64,000 bases of DNA, taken from the NCBI GenBank assembly GCA_016218575.1, contig JACRDN010000017.1:124001-188000 (forward strand). Direction: 5' to 3'. The stretch is from Elusimicrobiota bacterium (GTDB taxonomy: Bacteria; Elusimicrobiota; Elusimicrobia; UBA1565; UBA9628). The notes under the pieces were generated by a model. The model did not search any database. It was not told the origin of the DNA and was given only the letters and a program-made list of their open reading frames with translations. This document shows, one piece after another, positions 17,831 through 25,531 of this stretch. The position numbers and the translations under genes were made by a program. The first letter of the stretch is position 1, and the number at the start of each line of letters is the position of its first letter.

Positions 17831-18752
17831 GTTTTACCTTTGCGCGCTTGCCCTGCTCTTGTCGCTGGCCGCCGTTCCTGTGTTCTCCACTGGTGAGGCT
17901 CCGCTCAACCTGAAATTTGCCGCTCCCATGCCAGCGCCCTCGGTGAGCGTGGAGGAGCTGGGCCTTGAGGCCGTGTACAACAGCCCCGTGCTGATATACC
18001 ACGACGCGAAAACCGACAGGCTTTCGAGGCAGGCGGCGAGTGTCCTAGAGCTCATGTACCGCAAGGCCCAAGGCATCGTCGGGATTCCGCTCTCGGTGTA
18101 CGGCTTGGTCCTGGTCTCGGACCGGAAAATCCTGCCGCCCAAGGCCCGGGAGGCCCATTGGCTCAACGTCGGCGGCGTTCCTTGCCTTGTCCGGGCTCCC
18201 AAGGAGGCGGCCTTGCCGTTCAAGGACGAGTTCGACGCCTACCTGGTATTTCCTTTCATGGTGCACGAGAGCGTGGACGGCGGGCTCAAAAGCGCCTTGT
18301 TCAAGGGGAGCCTCACGAGCGCCACCGTCACGAGTCGCTGGTGGATCGAAGGGATAGCGGACTACTGCGCGACCCAGGCCTGCGCGCTATTCCAGAAAGG
18401 GGCTTGCGCCTACACGAGGAAGGGCTATTTGCGGGCTTTGGGTCAACTGGGAGGCGCCGCGGCCGTGGACCTAGAAAGCGAGAAAACCTGGTGGCCTTTT
18501 TCCGGGGCCTTGCCCCACGACGTCCAGCACGCCTATGCCTCGGCCAACTATGTCATATCGGCCGCGGCCGAGAAATCGGGCGCAAGCTGGATCCGCCAAA
18601 CCGTGGAGCGGCTGCGCGCCGAGGGCGCCGGCAAGGCCACTAGCGCGGACTTCTGCCGTGTTGCGGGCGAGGTCATCAGCCAGGACCTACGAAGTGCTGT
18701 GCGCCGCGTGGACGTAAAGGCCGTCGAGCAGTTCTCGCGCGTGATTCAATAA
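17823..18752 (+). CDS. Secreted gluzincin-like (peptidase MA-type) protein with a degenerate zinc motif
   Basis: 309 residues if started at GTG 17823, which puts a clean signal peptide (KFYLCALALLLSLAAVPVFS) at the N-terminus; an ATG at 17754 would add 23 residues encoded partly by the palindrome. The C-terminal half shows FPFMVHESVDGGL followed about 30 residues later by SRWWIEGIADYCA. This pair has the layout of gluzincins (HExxH ... WWxEGxAxY), but the second histidine is Asp (HESVD), so zinc binding and catalysis are doubtful. Four or more cysteines suggest disulfides. No assigned function; a pseudo-enzyme is my inference. Confidence 0.68.
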   Translation: MDKFYLCALALLLSLAAVPVFSTGEAPLNLKFAAPMPAPSVSVEELGLEAVYNSPVLIYHDAKTDRLSRQAASVLELMYRKAQGIVGIPLSVYGLVLVSDRKILPPKAREAHWLNVGGVPCLVRAPKEAALPFKDEFDAYLVFPFMVHESVDGGLKSALFKGSLTSATVTSRWWIEGIADYCATQACALFQKGACAYTRKGYLRALGQLGGAAAVDLESEKTWWPFSGALPHDVQHAYASANYVISAAAEKSGASWIRQTVERLRAEGAGKATSADFCRVAGEVISQDLRSAVRRVDVKAVEQFSRVIQ

Positions 18753-18766
18753 CGGCGCGCTCCCTG

Positions 18767-19081
18767 TTAGTCCGCTATTCTTTTGAAGTAATAGCAATTA
18801 TACGGGACTTGCCCGGGTTTATACCCTTCCTTCCAATTCACGATCACGAGTTGACCAATGAGATAAGGGCCGGCTTTGCGGACCCGCATATCATAAGAAG
18901 TGTGGTCGGTCCATTCCCGCCTAGAAACATATGAGCCGTCTTTGATCTTGGCGGTTGTCGTTTGTTGATACCAGTCTCTGGTTATCTCCTGGAAATAACG
19001 ATAGTTGCTGGTTCTCCTATTGGAGGTGTCGTTCTGATCGGGATTGCCCGATGATAGGGCCCATGCGCGAGATGGGCCCTT
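18767..19081 (-). pseudogene. Start-less 3' remnant of an unrecognised protein gene
   Basis: This 368-nt gap between genes holds an open minus-strand frame of 104 codons with no ATG, GTG or TTG until codon 64, bounded upstream by TGA. The translation is protein-like and rich in Tyr, Trp, Arg and Asn (SNYRYFQEITRDWYQQ, then SYVSRREWTDHTSYDMRVRK and GQLVIVNWKEGYKPGQ, ending YYFKRIAD). The DNA is clearly more AT-rich than the flanks. I do not recognise the family. It looks like the C-terminal end of a secreted or surface protein brought in by transfer and then truncated. Confidence 0.5.
19056..19080. repeat. Perfect 9-bp hairpin (terminator-like)
   Basis: AGGGCCCAT and its exact complement ATGGGCCCT separated by 7 nt. 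On the plus strand it is followed by TTCAGTTT, a weak U-rich run. It lies between the start-less remnant and the TATAAT (19088-19093) of the rhodanese gene, so it could end plus-strand read-through from upstream. Confidence 0.5.
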
Positions 19082-19120
19082 TCAGTTTATAATGTATTGA
19101 GAGAAGCACGGAGGTGCTAT

Positions 19121-19495
19121 ATGCCTGCCACGATGACGGAGCAGACCGCCGCGGAGTACTTCAAGAGCAAGCTTCGGTTCGAGACCACGCCGCATCAGTT
19201 GAAGGCCGACCTTGAAAAAGGAGGGGTGCATGTCATCGACGTGCGCGACCGGGAGTCCTACCAAGAGGAGCATATCCCCGGGGCCCAGAACATCCCGCTC
19301 GAGGAGTTGAGCGGAAACCTGAGGAATCTCCCCAAGGACAAGACCATGGTGACTTACTGCTGGAACCTCACCTGCGCCTTGGCCACCAAGGCCGCCCTGC
19401 AATTGGCCGAGAAAGGCTACAAGGTCCAGGAGCTCGTGGGCGGGATCGAGGAATGGAAGAAGAAGGACTTTCCCGTGGAGCGCAAGGCGTCTTAA
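19121..19495 (+). CDS. Rhodanese-like domain protein
   Basis: 124 residues. ATG 19121 is preceded by GGAGGTG with 4-nt spacing, and TATAAT at 19088-19093 is a plausible -10. Single rhodanese domain: HVIDVRDRESYQEEHIPGAQNIPLEEL, then the active-site region VTYCWNLTCALATKAALQLAEKGYKVQELVGGIEEW. The catalytic Cys is the one in TYCWNLTC; the loop is one or two residues longer than the usual CxxGxR loop, so sulfur transfer specificity is unclear. Cytoplasmic (no signal peptide). Converges with the phosphatase gene, overlapping it by 4 nt. Confidence 0.85.
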   Translation: MPATMTEQTAAEYFKSKLRFETTPHQLKADLEKGGVHVIDVRDRESYQEEHIPGAQNIPLEELSGNLRNLPKDKTMVTYCWNLTCALATKAALQLAEKGYKVQELVGGIEEWKKKDFPVERKAS

Positions 19496-20082
19496 GGGCT
19501 CGGCCCCTGGGAGCGGTGCTCGAGGTATTGCTTGAGATAGGCCGCCAAGTCCCCGAAGGGGAAAAAGCAGCACCCGTGGGACTTGGCCTCGAGCACCGCT
19601 TTCTCTATGTCCCAGCCCTGCGCCGTCACCCTTTGGGCGGCCACCACAAAGCCGGTGCGGTCCCGCCCCAAGGAGCAATGTACAAGAAGGGGCCGCTTCA
19701 GGGGGTCGGCGGCGATGTCCAAGGCGTGGTCCATCTCCTGGAAGGAGGGGGCTCGCGCCGGCGACATGGGGATATTCTCGACGGCGAAGCCAAGCCCCAA
19801 AGCGTCCCGACGCTCCGGCTCGACCTGGGGCTTTAGGATTAGGATGGTCTTGATGCCAAGGTCCTTGGCTTTTTCAAGGCCCTCTCGGCTCGGCTGGCCC
19901 GAGCGGTAGAGCCCCTCCGAGACGGCGTGAAAATTGGGAAGGGGCTCGCGGGCCTTGCGCGCCAATTGCCCGGCCTGTTCCGAGGCCCGCGCCAAGGGCG
20001 CCTCGCCGTCCAGCGCGGCCCGGGACGGAGCGGGATAAGCCAGGCAGATCAATGCCAAGGCCAAAGTGGGAAAGTTCTTCAT
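19492..20082 (-). CDS. Exported dual-specificity/tyrosine-phosphatase-like protein
   Basis: 196 residues from ATG 20082, chosen for the AAGGAGG site 5 nt upstream. Signal peptide MKNFPTLALALICLAYPAPSRA, then FHAVSEGLYRSGQPSREGLEKAKDLGIKTIL and the P-loop LLVHCSLGRDRTGFVVAA (Cys-x5-Arg, with HCxxGRDRTG), as in the bacterial DSP-like/YgiT-neighbouring secreted phosphatases. Acts in the periplasm or outside; substrate unknown. The start overlaps the stop of the upstream metallopeptidase tail by 4 nt. Confidence 0.82.
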   Translation of the reverse strand: MKNFPTLALALICLAYPAPSRAALDGEAPLARASEQAGQLARKAREPLPNFHAVSEGLYRSGQPSREGLEKAKDLGIKTILILKPQVEPERRDALGLGFAVENIPMSPARAPSFQEMDHALDIAADPLKRPLLVHCSLGRDRTGFVVAAQRVTAQGWDIEKAVLEAKSHGCCFFPFGDLAAYLKQYLEHRSQGPSP

Positions 20083-20720
20083 CGAGCCTCCTTGCGCCAT
20101 TTCGCGGCCTCGATCATTTCGAGCAAGGCCCTTTTCTCGGGCCCATCGGTCATCAATTCGGCGTAATTCTCAGCCGTGTCGAGGAAGCGAAATATCTTGG
20201 TTGGGTTTCTTACGCTCAAGGCTTGCTTCAAAAACAGCTTGGAGAGGGCGGGGTAGCTCCTGCGCCTCATTTCCGGGTATTCGTCCCTCAAGAACTTCTC
20301 GAGGAATCTGCCTTGCTCGCTCTTGACCCGGGCAAGCTCCCCAGAGCCCAGGTTGAGCCGAGAGAGAAGCTCTCGCCAGTACGCCTCGCCGCGGCGGCCC
20401 GCATCCTCTCCCATGAGGAGCTTCAAGACCTGGGCCCGGCCCCGTTGGATGGCTTCGGCGTCGGGAAGGGTCGCCGCCCATTGCGGCCAGCTCCACAGGT
20501 AGAGCTGGGAAATCCGGTCTCTCCAGCGGTCGAAATCCGCGAGCATCCGCCGGTAATCCTCGAGCCAGGGACTGTCCTTGACCGCGTCCGGGTTGGAGAG
20601 AAGCATCTGGTAGATGTAGCGGTTTCGCTCGATGGAGGCCTCGTGCTCGTACTCGAGGTAGATGGCGAGCGGCGTTGCCGCGCGGCTCAAGTGCTCCACG
20701 AGCTTGTCGCGCAGGTGCTG
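20079..20720 (-). pseudogene. C-terminal part of a zinc metallopeptidase, downstream of an in-frame amber codon
   Basis: 213 codons directly in frame with the TAG at 20721-20723. Reading through gives HELTHA-stop-QHLRDKL, then VEHLSRAATPLAIYLEYEHEASIERNRYIYQ, where the glutamates probably include the third zinc ligand of a gluzincin. The part is well formed (ends KWRKEAR) and has no other stop. A GTG at 20699 could restart translation, but no ribosome site is visible. I treat it as the tail of the gene at 20721-21860. Confidence 0.6.
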
Positions 20721-21860
20721 CTAGGCGTGGGTCAGCTCATGCATGATCTGGGCGTCGTAGCGCTTGAAGAAGGCCTGACGGGCCTCGGGGTGTTCCAGGA
20801 GATGCCGGGCAAGCTTAGCCGGGGTATCGAGCTCCCGGCGCAGCCTCTGGCGTTCTTCATCGGGAAGGCCGGCCGTGATTCCGTTGAGGACGTACTCCAT
20901 GTTGAAGATCATGGACTTGTTGGCGTAATTGTAGGTGGCGCCGGCCAGGGGGTCTATTTTCAAGATCAGGAAGGGGGGAAGCTGGATTTTTCCGCCGGCG
21001 CCCTTGAATCGGGATAAAAGCGCCAGCCCTTCCTTGTTTTGACTCAAGTGAGCGATGGCGGCCTCTCCCAGCGCGGCGCTGAGAGCCCGCTCCAGGTCGT
21101 CGTAGAATACGGGGGGAGCCGGGCGGGGAGCCCCCTCCGGCATCACCGGCATGGAGTAAGGAAGGTTTCTGAGCTTGTCCTGGGCCCCGTCCCAGTAGCG
21201 CGTGGAGGCGAGATACGCCTCGAAGGCCGCCGCGCGCAGGGGCCCGGCGATGGGCTGGGCCCCTGCCAAGGCTTGCTCCAAAGCCGGGGGCAGCGCGCCC
21301 TTTTGGGCGCGGGCCAGGGCCCGAGCCTGGTCGAGGGCGGCAAAAGGGAGAGGCTTGTTCGGGTCGTATTGCGCCAGGAAATTCTGCAGGCGCTCCAGGA
21401 TGAGCTGCCTGTTGAGGAGAAAAATATAGCGCCGGAACTCCTCCAGGGCCAGCCGGGTGAGGTGCTGGTTTTGCCTCGGGGCAGGCAGGGAGATCTGCCC
21501 GTTTTCCTCATCGAAGCGGTAGCCGTAGGCGATGAGGTCGGAGCGCTCGCTTGCCTTGATCAACCCCTTCTTGAAATTGAAGGGTTGTTGGAAGGCCTCG
21601 TATTGGCCGACGGAGAGGGGCGCCCCTTCCGGGCCCAAAATCAGGCCCGACTTTTCATCAAAGCGATGGCCCAACAGCTCCAAGGCCGAGCGCACCTCGG
21701 CCGGGACCGGTCTTTTCTTGAAATTATACGGAGGATCCGGGAGCTCTCGACCGGAGCGGCCGGGGAAGGCCTCGGCCTTGACTGGAACGGGCCCCCGTGG
21801 GACGGCCGAGGCCGTGGCCCAGGAGGGGCTCGATAAAAAAAGCAGGAGGAGAACCGGCAT
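20721..21860 (-). CDS. Exported zinc metallopeptidase, N-terminal part ending at an amber codon right after HExxH
   Basis: 379 residues from ATG 21860: signal peptide MPVLLLLFLSSPSWATA, two imperfect repeats (PYNFKKRPVPAEVRSALELLGHRFDEKSG and FNFKKGLIKASERSDLIAYGYRFDEENG, about residues 40-115), a helical middle, then NKSMIFNMEYVLNG and IMHELTHA at the very C-terminus. The frame stops at TAG one residue after the zinc-binding HELTH, which would leave a useless enzyme, yet the in-frame sequence continues for 213 codons. TGG to TAG is one transition away. TAG is used as a normal stop elsewhere here (purK, purQ), so recoding is unlikely. Confidence 0.7.
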   Translation of the reverse strand: MPVLLLLFLSSPSWATASAVPRGPVPVKAEAFPGRSGRELPDPPYNFKKRPVPAEVRSALELLGHRFDEKSGLILGPEGAPLSVGQYEAFQQPFNFKKGLIKASERSDLIAYGYRFDEENGQISLPAPRQNQHLTRLALEEFRRYIFLLNRQLILERLQNFLAQYDPNKPLPFAALDQARALARAQKGALPPALEQALAGAQPIAGPLRAAAFEAYLASTRYWDGAQDKLRNLPYSMPVMPEGAPRPAPPVFYDDLERALSAALGEAAIAHLSQNKEGLALLSRFKGAGGKIQLPPFLILKIDPLAGATYNYANKSMIFNMEYVLNGITAGLPDEERQRLRRELDTPAKLARHLLEHPEARQAFFKRYDAQIMHELTHA

Positions 21861-21907
21861 TCCTGTCAGACTACCAATACGCGAGCGGCGGCGCAACTGG
21901 CAGACTT

Positions 21908-22660
21908 TTAAGGCAGATAGATGGTCTCGGGATAGGCGACCACGAGGACCCGCACCTCGCCCGCCCGGCCTGGGACTGAGACGATGCCGTTCAAGGCGTC
22001 CACGGTGTCGGGATCGGCCGAGCTCAGGACCGTCACGGCCAGGCGCTGGCCCTGGGCCGGGCGGATCTCCTTGACCTTGAGGCCCGGCTCCTCCACGACG
22101 CAGCGGCCGTAATAGCGCACGAAGTCTGCTCCGGAGTCGATGTCGCGCAGGACCATGGGCTGCACGCAGCGGTCGATGGCCTGCTGCAGGTGGCTTGCGG
22201 CAAGCGCGGAGTCGTCTCTCAAGAGCACTTGGGCTTGGTAACCCAAGAGGGAGCCGCTCCTGAGGCTCAGGGAATAGCCGAGGCTCCGGGCCAGCGCCCT
22301 CTGCTCGAGGCTCGCGTCGGGCAGGAGGAGGATGATTCCCGCGGTGGGATCGGCCTCGGTCTTGACGAGTCCGCTCCGCACCGAGATCGGAACACGGTAA
22401 TCCGCGGAAATTTTCTGGAAGCAGGGCTCCAGGGCCTCCACGGCCTCGGTTAGGTCTGGCAGGCGCAGCATCTTGGCGTCCACGATCCCGCACTCGTCCT
22501 GAAATTCTCGAAAGATATCCCGGGCTTGAAGAGGGGCCAGGGCCTCTCCGGCGGCCTTGGCCAAGGCTCCGCCGGCCGAGACGGAGAGCCTTTCCAGGGA
22601 TTGGGCTCCGGCGGTTGAGATGGCAAGGGCGAGAATAGCGGCTAGTAGAGGGATGTTCAT
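21908..22660 (-). CDS. Secreted protein of unknown function, divergent from the RRE operon
   Basis: 250 residues with signal peptide MNIPLLAAILALAISTAGA. Contains cysteines at several places (DECGIVD, LEPCFQKI, DRCVQPM, YGRCVVEE) that could pair in the periplasm, and a central segment PTAGIILLLPDASLEQRALARSLGYSL. I do not recognise a family. A TATAAT on the minus strand at 22724-22729 is a likely -10, and the 27-bp palindrome at 22751-22777 overlaps its -35 region, so it is probably controlled together with the divergent operon. The metallopeptidase follows 47 nt downstream. Confidence 0.75.
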   Translation of the reverse strand: MNIPLLAAILALAISTAGAQSLERLSVSAGGALAKAAGEALAPLQARDIFREFQDECGIVDAKMLRLPDLTEAVEALEPCFQKISADYRVPISVRSGLVKTEADPTAGIILLLPDASLEQRALARSLGYSLSLRSGSLLGYQAQVLLRDDSALAASHLQQAIDRCVQPMVLRDIDSGADFVRYYGRCVVEEPGLKVKEIRPAQGQRLAVTVLSSADPDTVDALNGIVSVPGRAGEVRVLVVAYPETIYLP

Positions 22661-22750
22661 GGATAATCCTCGAAAAATTGAATTGGGCAGCTTGAGGTCA
22701 ATTTACCCAAAAGGCCTAGGTTAATTATAGGACTTCCATCAATTTCCCGC

Positions 22751-22777
22751 ATTGATCTGGATCAATTCCAGATCAAT
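22751..22777. promoter_or_regulatory. Perfect 27-bp palindrome between divergent promoters (operator candidate)
   Basis: Arms ATTGATCTGGA (22751-22761) and TCCAGATCAAT (22767-22777) are exact complements around TCAAT. It ends 8 nt before the -35 box of the RRE gene promoter and overlaps the expected -35 position of the minus-strand promoter. This is the classic position for a dimeric repressor or activator. No regulator gene lies next to it. Confidence 0.65.
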
Positions 22778-22785
22778 TTCAGGTA

Positions 22786-22814
22786 TTGACAAACATAATT
22801 AGCCGCTGTACCCT
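22786..22814 (+). promoter_or_regulatory. Sigma70-like promoter of the RRE/ATP-grasp operon
   Basis: TTGACA at 22786-22791, 17-nt spacer, TACCCT at 22809-22814, then 8 nt to the ATG at 22823. No ribosome site fits in that leader. Box sequences and spacing are identical to 16612-16640. Confidence 0.65.
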
Positions 22815-22822
22815 GGTGGCTC

Positions 22823-23062
22823 ATGGCCCAGGATTTCATCGCGCGGCTGCAGGTGAGCGACAATGGCTTTGCTTTCGACCCAAAGACCGGCTCGACCTTC
22901 TCGCTCAATCACACCGCCTGCCGGCTGATTTGCCTGCTCCGGGAGGGAAGAAGTCCCGAACAGATGGTTGACGACGTCATCCGGGAATACGGCATCGATT
23001 CCGCCGAGGCTCACCGCGGGGTCGAGGACTTCCTGCATTCGATCCAGGAGCTGGCTGCTTGA
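22823..23062 (+). CDS. PqqD-like RRE (RiPP recognition element) protein
   Basis: 79 residues, the normal size of a stand-alone PqqD-type domain. FIARLQVSDNGFAFDPKTGSTFSLNHTACRLICLLREG, then EQMVDDVIREYGI and a C-terminal helix (VEDFLHSIQEL) match the winged-helix PqqD fold: three strands, then helices, with the conserved hydrophobic LN.ta..i...l..g pattern. Such domains bind leader peptides and present them to modifying enzymes in PQQ, lasso and other RiPP pathways. First gene of the operon; its TGA overlaps the TTG start of the ATP-grasp gene. The domain call is from pattern recognition; which peptide it binds is inference. Confidence 0.82.
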   Translation: MAQDFIARLQVSDNGFAFDPKTGSTFSLNHTACRLICLLREGRSPEQMVDDVIREYGIDSAEAHRGVEDFLHSIQELAA

Positions 23063-24132
23063 GCCACCGGGCGCCGGAGCGGGTGGTGGGGGTTTCTGGC
23101 ATGATCGCCAACGAGAGCCCCGCCCCGGGAACGGCCGTGATCCGGTCGCTTAGGGCCTCCCCGAGCTTCAACGGGAAAGTGGTGGGGCTTGCCTACGACG
23201 CCATGGAGGCCGGCAATTTCATCGAGGGCGTGGCCGACGAGGTTTTTCTAGTCCCCTATCCGTCCCAGGGCCACGAGGACTATTTCAAGCGCCTCCTTTA
23301 TATCAAGCAGCGCACGGGCTTGAACGCCCTGATCCCGACTTTGGACGCCGAGCTTTTGCCCATCATTCAAATGTCCGACTGGCTCAAGGCCAAGGGCATC
23401 GCGACCTTCCTGCCCACGCAGGAGCAATTCCGCCTGCGTGCCAAGGACCAGCTTTTCCAGATGGCGGCCCGGCACGCCCTGCCTGTGCCGCGGTCCTTGA
23501 GCCTTTTCGATCCCGCCATGCTTTGGAGCCTGGACCGTGAGGTGCGCTACCCCCTTTTGATCAAGGGTATTTTCTACGAGGCGTATCTCGCGCGCGATCC
23601 CCAGGAGGCCGCGGCCCATTTCGAGAAGATCCGCCAGAAGTGGGGCCTGCCGGTGGTCGTCCAGGAGTTCGTCCCCGGCGATGAATACGATGTGGCGGCC
23701 GTAGGCGACGGCCGGGGCGGCGTGGTGGGTGCTGTTCCCATGCGCAAGATGCAGCTCTCCGACAAGGGCAAGGCCTGGGCGGGCGTCACGGTTTCCGATG
23801 ATAAATTGATGGAGCTGGCGCGCAAGACGATCAAGGCCCTCAAGTGGCGAGGCCCCCTTGAGCTTGAGGTCATGAAGAGCCGCGGCGCCTACTATATCAT
23901 CGAGATCAATCCCCGCTTTCCAGCCTGGATTTACCTGGCCCAGGGAGCGGGTCAGAACCTGCCTCTGGCCTGTCTTGAGCTGGCCCTGGGACGGACGCCG
24001 GCGCCTTTCGCTCCCCACAAGCCGGGCGTGGTTTTCATGCGCAGCGCGATGGATTTTATCATGCCGATGTCTAAGCTCCAGGCCCTTACCGCGGACGGAG
24101 AATGCCATGAATATGGAAGCCAGAAAGTATGA
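23059..24132 (+). CDS. ATP-grasp ligase, operon gene 2
   Basis: 357 residues from TTG 23059 (TTGA overlap with the RRE gene). N-terminal Rossmann-like part (VIRSLRASPSFNGKVVGLAYDAMEAGNFIEG), then DAELLPIIQM and the ATP-grasp core: RLRAKDQLFQMAARHALPVPRSL, PLLIKGIFYEAYLA, VVVQEFVPGDEYDVAAVGDGRG, and the Mg2+-binding WRGPLELEVMKSRGAYYIIEINPRFPAWIY. It resembles CarB/PylC-like single-chain ligases that join a carboxylate and an amine through an acyl phosphate. The product is unknown; in this setting it may ligate an amino acid or amine. Overlaps the decarboxylase gene by 26 nt. Confidence 0.85.
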   Translation: MSHRAPERVVGVSGMIANESPAPGTAVIRSLRASPSFNGKVVGLAYDAMEAGNFIEGVADEVFLVPYPSQGHEDYFKRLLYIKQRTGLNALIPTLDAELLPIIQMSDWLKAKGIATFLPTQEQFRLRAKDQLFQMAARHALPVPRSLSLFDPAMLWSLDREVRYPLLIKGIFYEAYLARDPQEAAAHFEKIRQKWGLPVVVQEFVPGDEYDVAAVGDGRGGVVGAVPMRKMQLSDKGKAWAGVTVSDDKLMELARKTIKALKWRGPLELEVMKSRGAYYIIEINPRFPAWIYLAQGAGQNLPLACLELALGRTPAPFAPHKPGVVFMRSAMDFIMPMSKLQALTADGECHEYGSQKV

Positions 24133-25531
24133 GAAGCCGCAGATCGTCAGGCACCACTCGGGCCATATGAACCATTACGGCCGCGGCAGCTGCCAGCTGC
24201 CGACCCGCGAGATAGACGGGGTCTCCTTGAAGGCCCTAGCCAAGGAGTTCGGGACTCCCCTCTACATCGTTTCGGAGAAGGCCCTCGTGCGCAAGTTCCG
24301 AGCGGCCCAGGAGGCTTTCAGTCACCGCTACCCGCGGGCGATTTTCGGCTGGTCCTACAAGACCAACTACCTCAAGGCCGTCTGCGCCCTTCTTCACCGA
24401 GAGGGAGCCTGGGCCGAGGTCGTGTCTCCCCTCGAGTACCGGATGGCCCGCTCCATGCAAATGCCGGGATCTAAAATCATCTATAACGGACCCTGCAAAA
24501 GCGAGGAGTCCTTGATCCAAGCCGTCCGGGAAGGGGCTCGAGTCCATATCGACCATTTCGACGATTTCCAGCTCCTCGAGAAAGCGGCGGCCGCCACGTA
24601 TAAAGGCCAGGGAGAAGGGGCGTTTGGCGCCTTCAAGAAATTTCCCATGGGACTGCGCATCAATCTTGACGCCGGGATTTACCCGGCCTGGAGCCATTTC
24701 GGCTTCAATCTCGAATCGGGCCAAGCCTGGGAGGCGGCGCGGCGCATCAACGCATCCCCGCTCCTCGCCCTCAAGGGCCTGCATTGCCACATCGGGACCT
24801 TCATTCTGGACCCGGAGGCCTACCGAAGGGCCCTGTTGAAGCTCCTCGACTTCTCCGACGCCTTGCGCAGGGAATTCGGGATTCAAATCGATTGGATAGA
24901 CGCGGGAGGGGGATTCGCCTCGATCAACACCTTGCATTCCTCCTATTTGATGGGCGAGCACGTGACCCCGAGCCTGAGCGAGTACGCAGCCTGCATCACC
25001 GAGCCCATCGTGGCCCGCTACAGGAACTTCGACGACATGCCGACGCTGTTCCTCGAGTCCGGCCGCGCCATGGTGGATGAGGCCGGGTTCATTCTTACCT
25101 CGGTTCTGGCCGCGAAATCCCTTCCCAGCGGCAAAAAGGCCGTCATTGTGGACTCGGGCCTCAACAATCTCTTCACGGCCCTCTGGTATAAGCACGACTT
25201 GGCCTTGACCGAGGAGAGCCAGAGTCTCATGGAGGACACCGCCGTTTACGGGTCCACCTGCATGGCCATCGACGTGATCCGGGAGTCGGTGATGCTGCCC
25301 CCGCTCTCGCGGGGCAACCTCCTCCTCATCAAGAACGCCGGGGCCTACAACATGACGCAGTGGCTGCAGTTTATCAACGAGCGCCCGGCCGTGGTCATGA
25401 TTTCCGAGGACGGAAAGGCGGAGCTCATCCGGGAGAGGGAGGACTTGTCCTACATGACTTGCCTCGAACATCTCCCGGAAAGGCTCGCCGCGCCTTCCCT
25501 ACAAACAGAAGAATGGTCATCAAAGCCATAG
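24107..25531 (+). CDS. LysA/ODC-fold PLP-dependent decarboxylase with a leader-like N-terminal extension
   Basis: 474 residues from ATG 24107 (CGGAG 6 nt upstream). Fold-type III PLP enzyme like diaminopimelate or carboxynorspermidine decarboxylase: Lys85 in FGWSYKTNYLKAVC is the probable Schiff-base lysine, followed by KIIYNGPCKSEESL, LKGLHCHIGTFI, DWIDAGGGFASINT (phosphate-binding Gly loop), FLESGRAMVDEAGFIL and GAYNMTQWLQFI. Before the domain are about 35 residues containing KYEKPQIVRHHSG and MNHYGRG. The YxxPxI part resembles the YxxPxL recognition motif of lasso-peptide leaders bound by RRE proteins. The real substrate (amino acid, or something attached by the ATP-grasp enzyme) is unknown. 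Overlaps its neighbours by 26 and 19 nt. Confidence 0.85.
   Translation: MNMEARKYEKPQIVRHHSGHMNHYGRGSCQLPTREIDGVSLKALAKEFGTPLYIVSEKALVRKFRAAQEAFSHRYPRAIFGWSYKTNYLKAVCALLHREGAWAEVVSPLEYRMARSMQMPGSKIIYNGPCKSEESLIQAVREGARVHIDHFDDFQLLEKAAAATYKGQGEGAFGAFKKFPMGLRINLDAGIYPAWSHFGFNLESGQAWEAARRINASPLLALKGLHCHIGTFILDPEAYRRALLKLLDFSDALRREFGIQIDWIDAGGGFASINTLHSSYLMGEHVTPSLSEYAACITEPIVARYRNFDDMPTLFLESGRAMVDEAGFILTSVLAAKSLPSGKKAVIVDSGLNNLFTALWYKHDLALTEESQSLMEDTAVYGSTCMAIDVIRESVMLPPLSRGNLLLIKNAGAYNMTQWLQFINERPAVVMISEDGKAELIREREDLSYMTCLEHLPERLAAPSLQTEEWSSKP

Noticed and set aside
20721-20723. Amber codon recoding (for example pyrrolysine) in the metallopeptidase
   Set aside because: TAG ends purK, purQ and other genes normally, there is no Pyl machinery in view, and the position is next to, not within, a catalytic motif.
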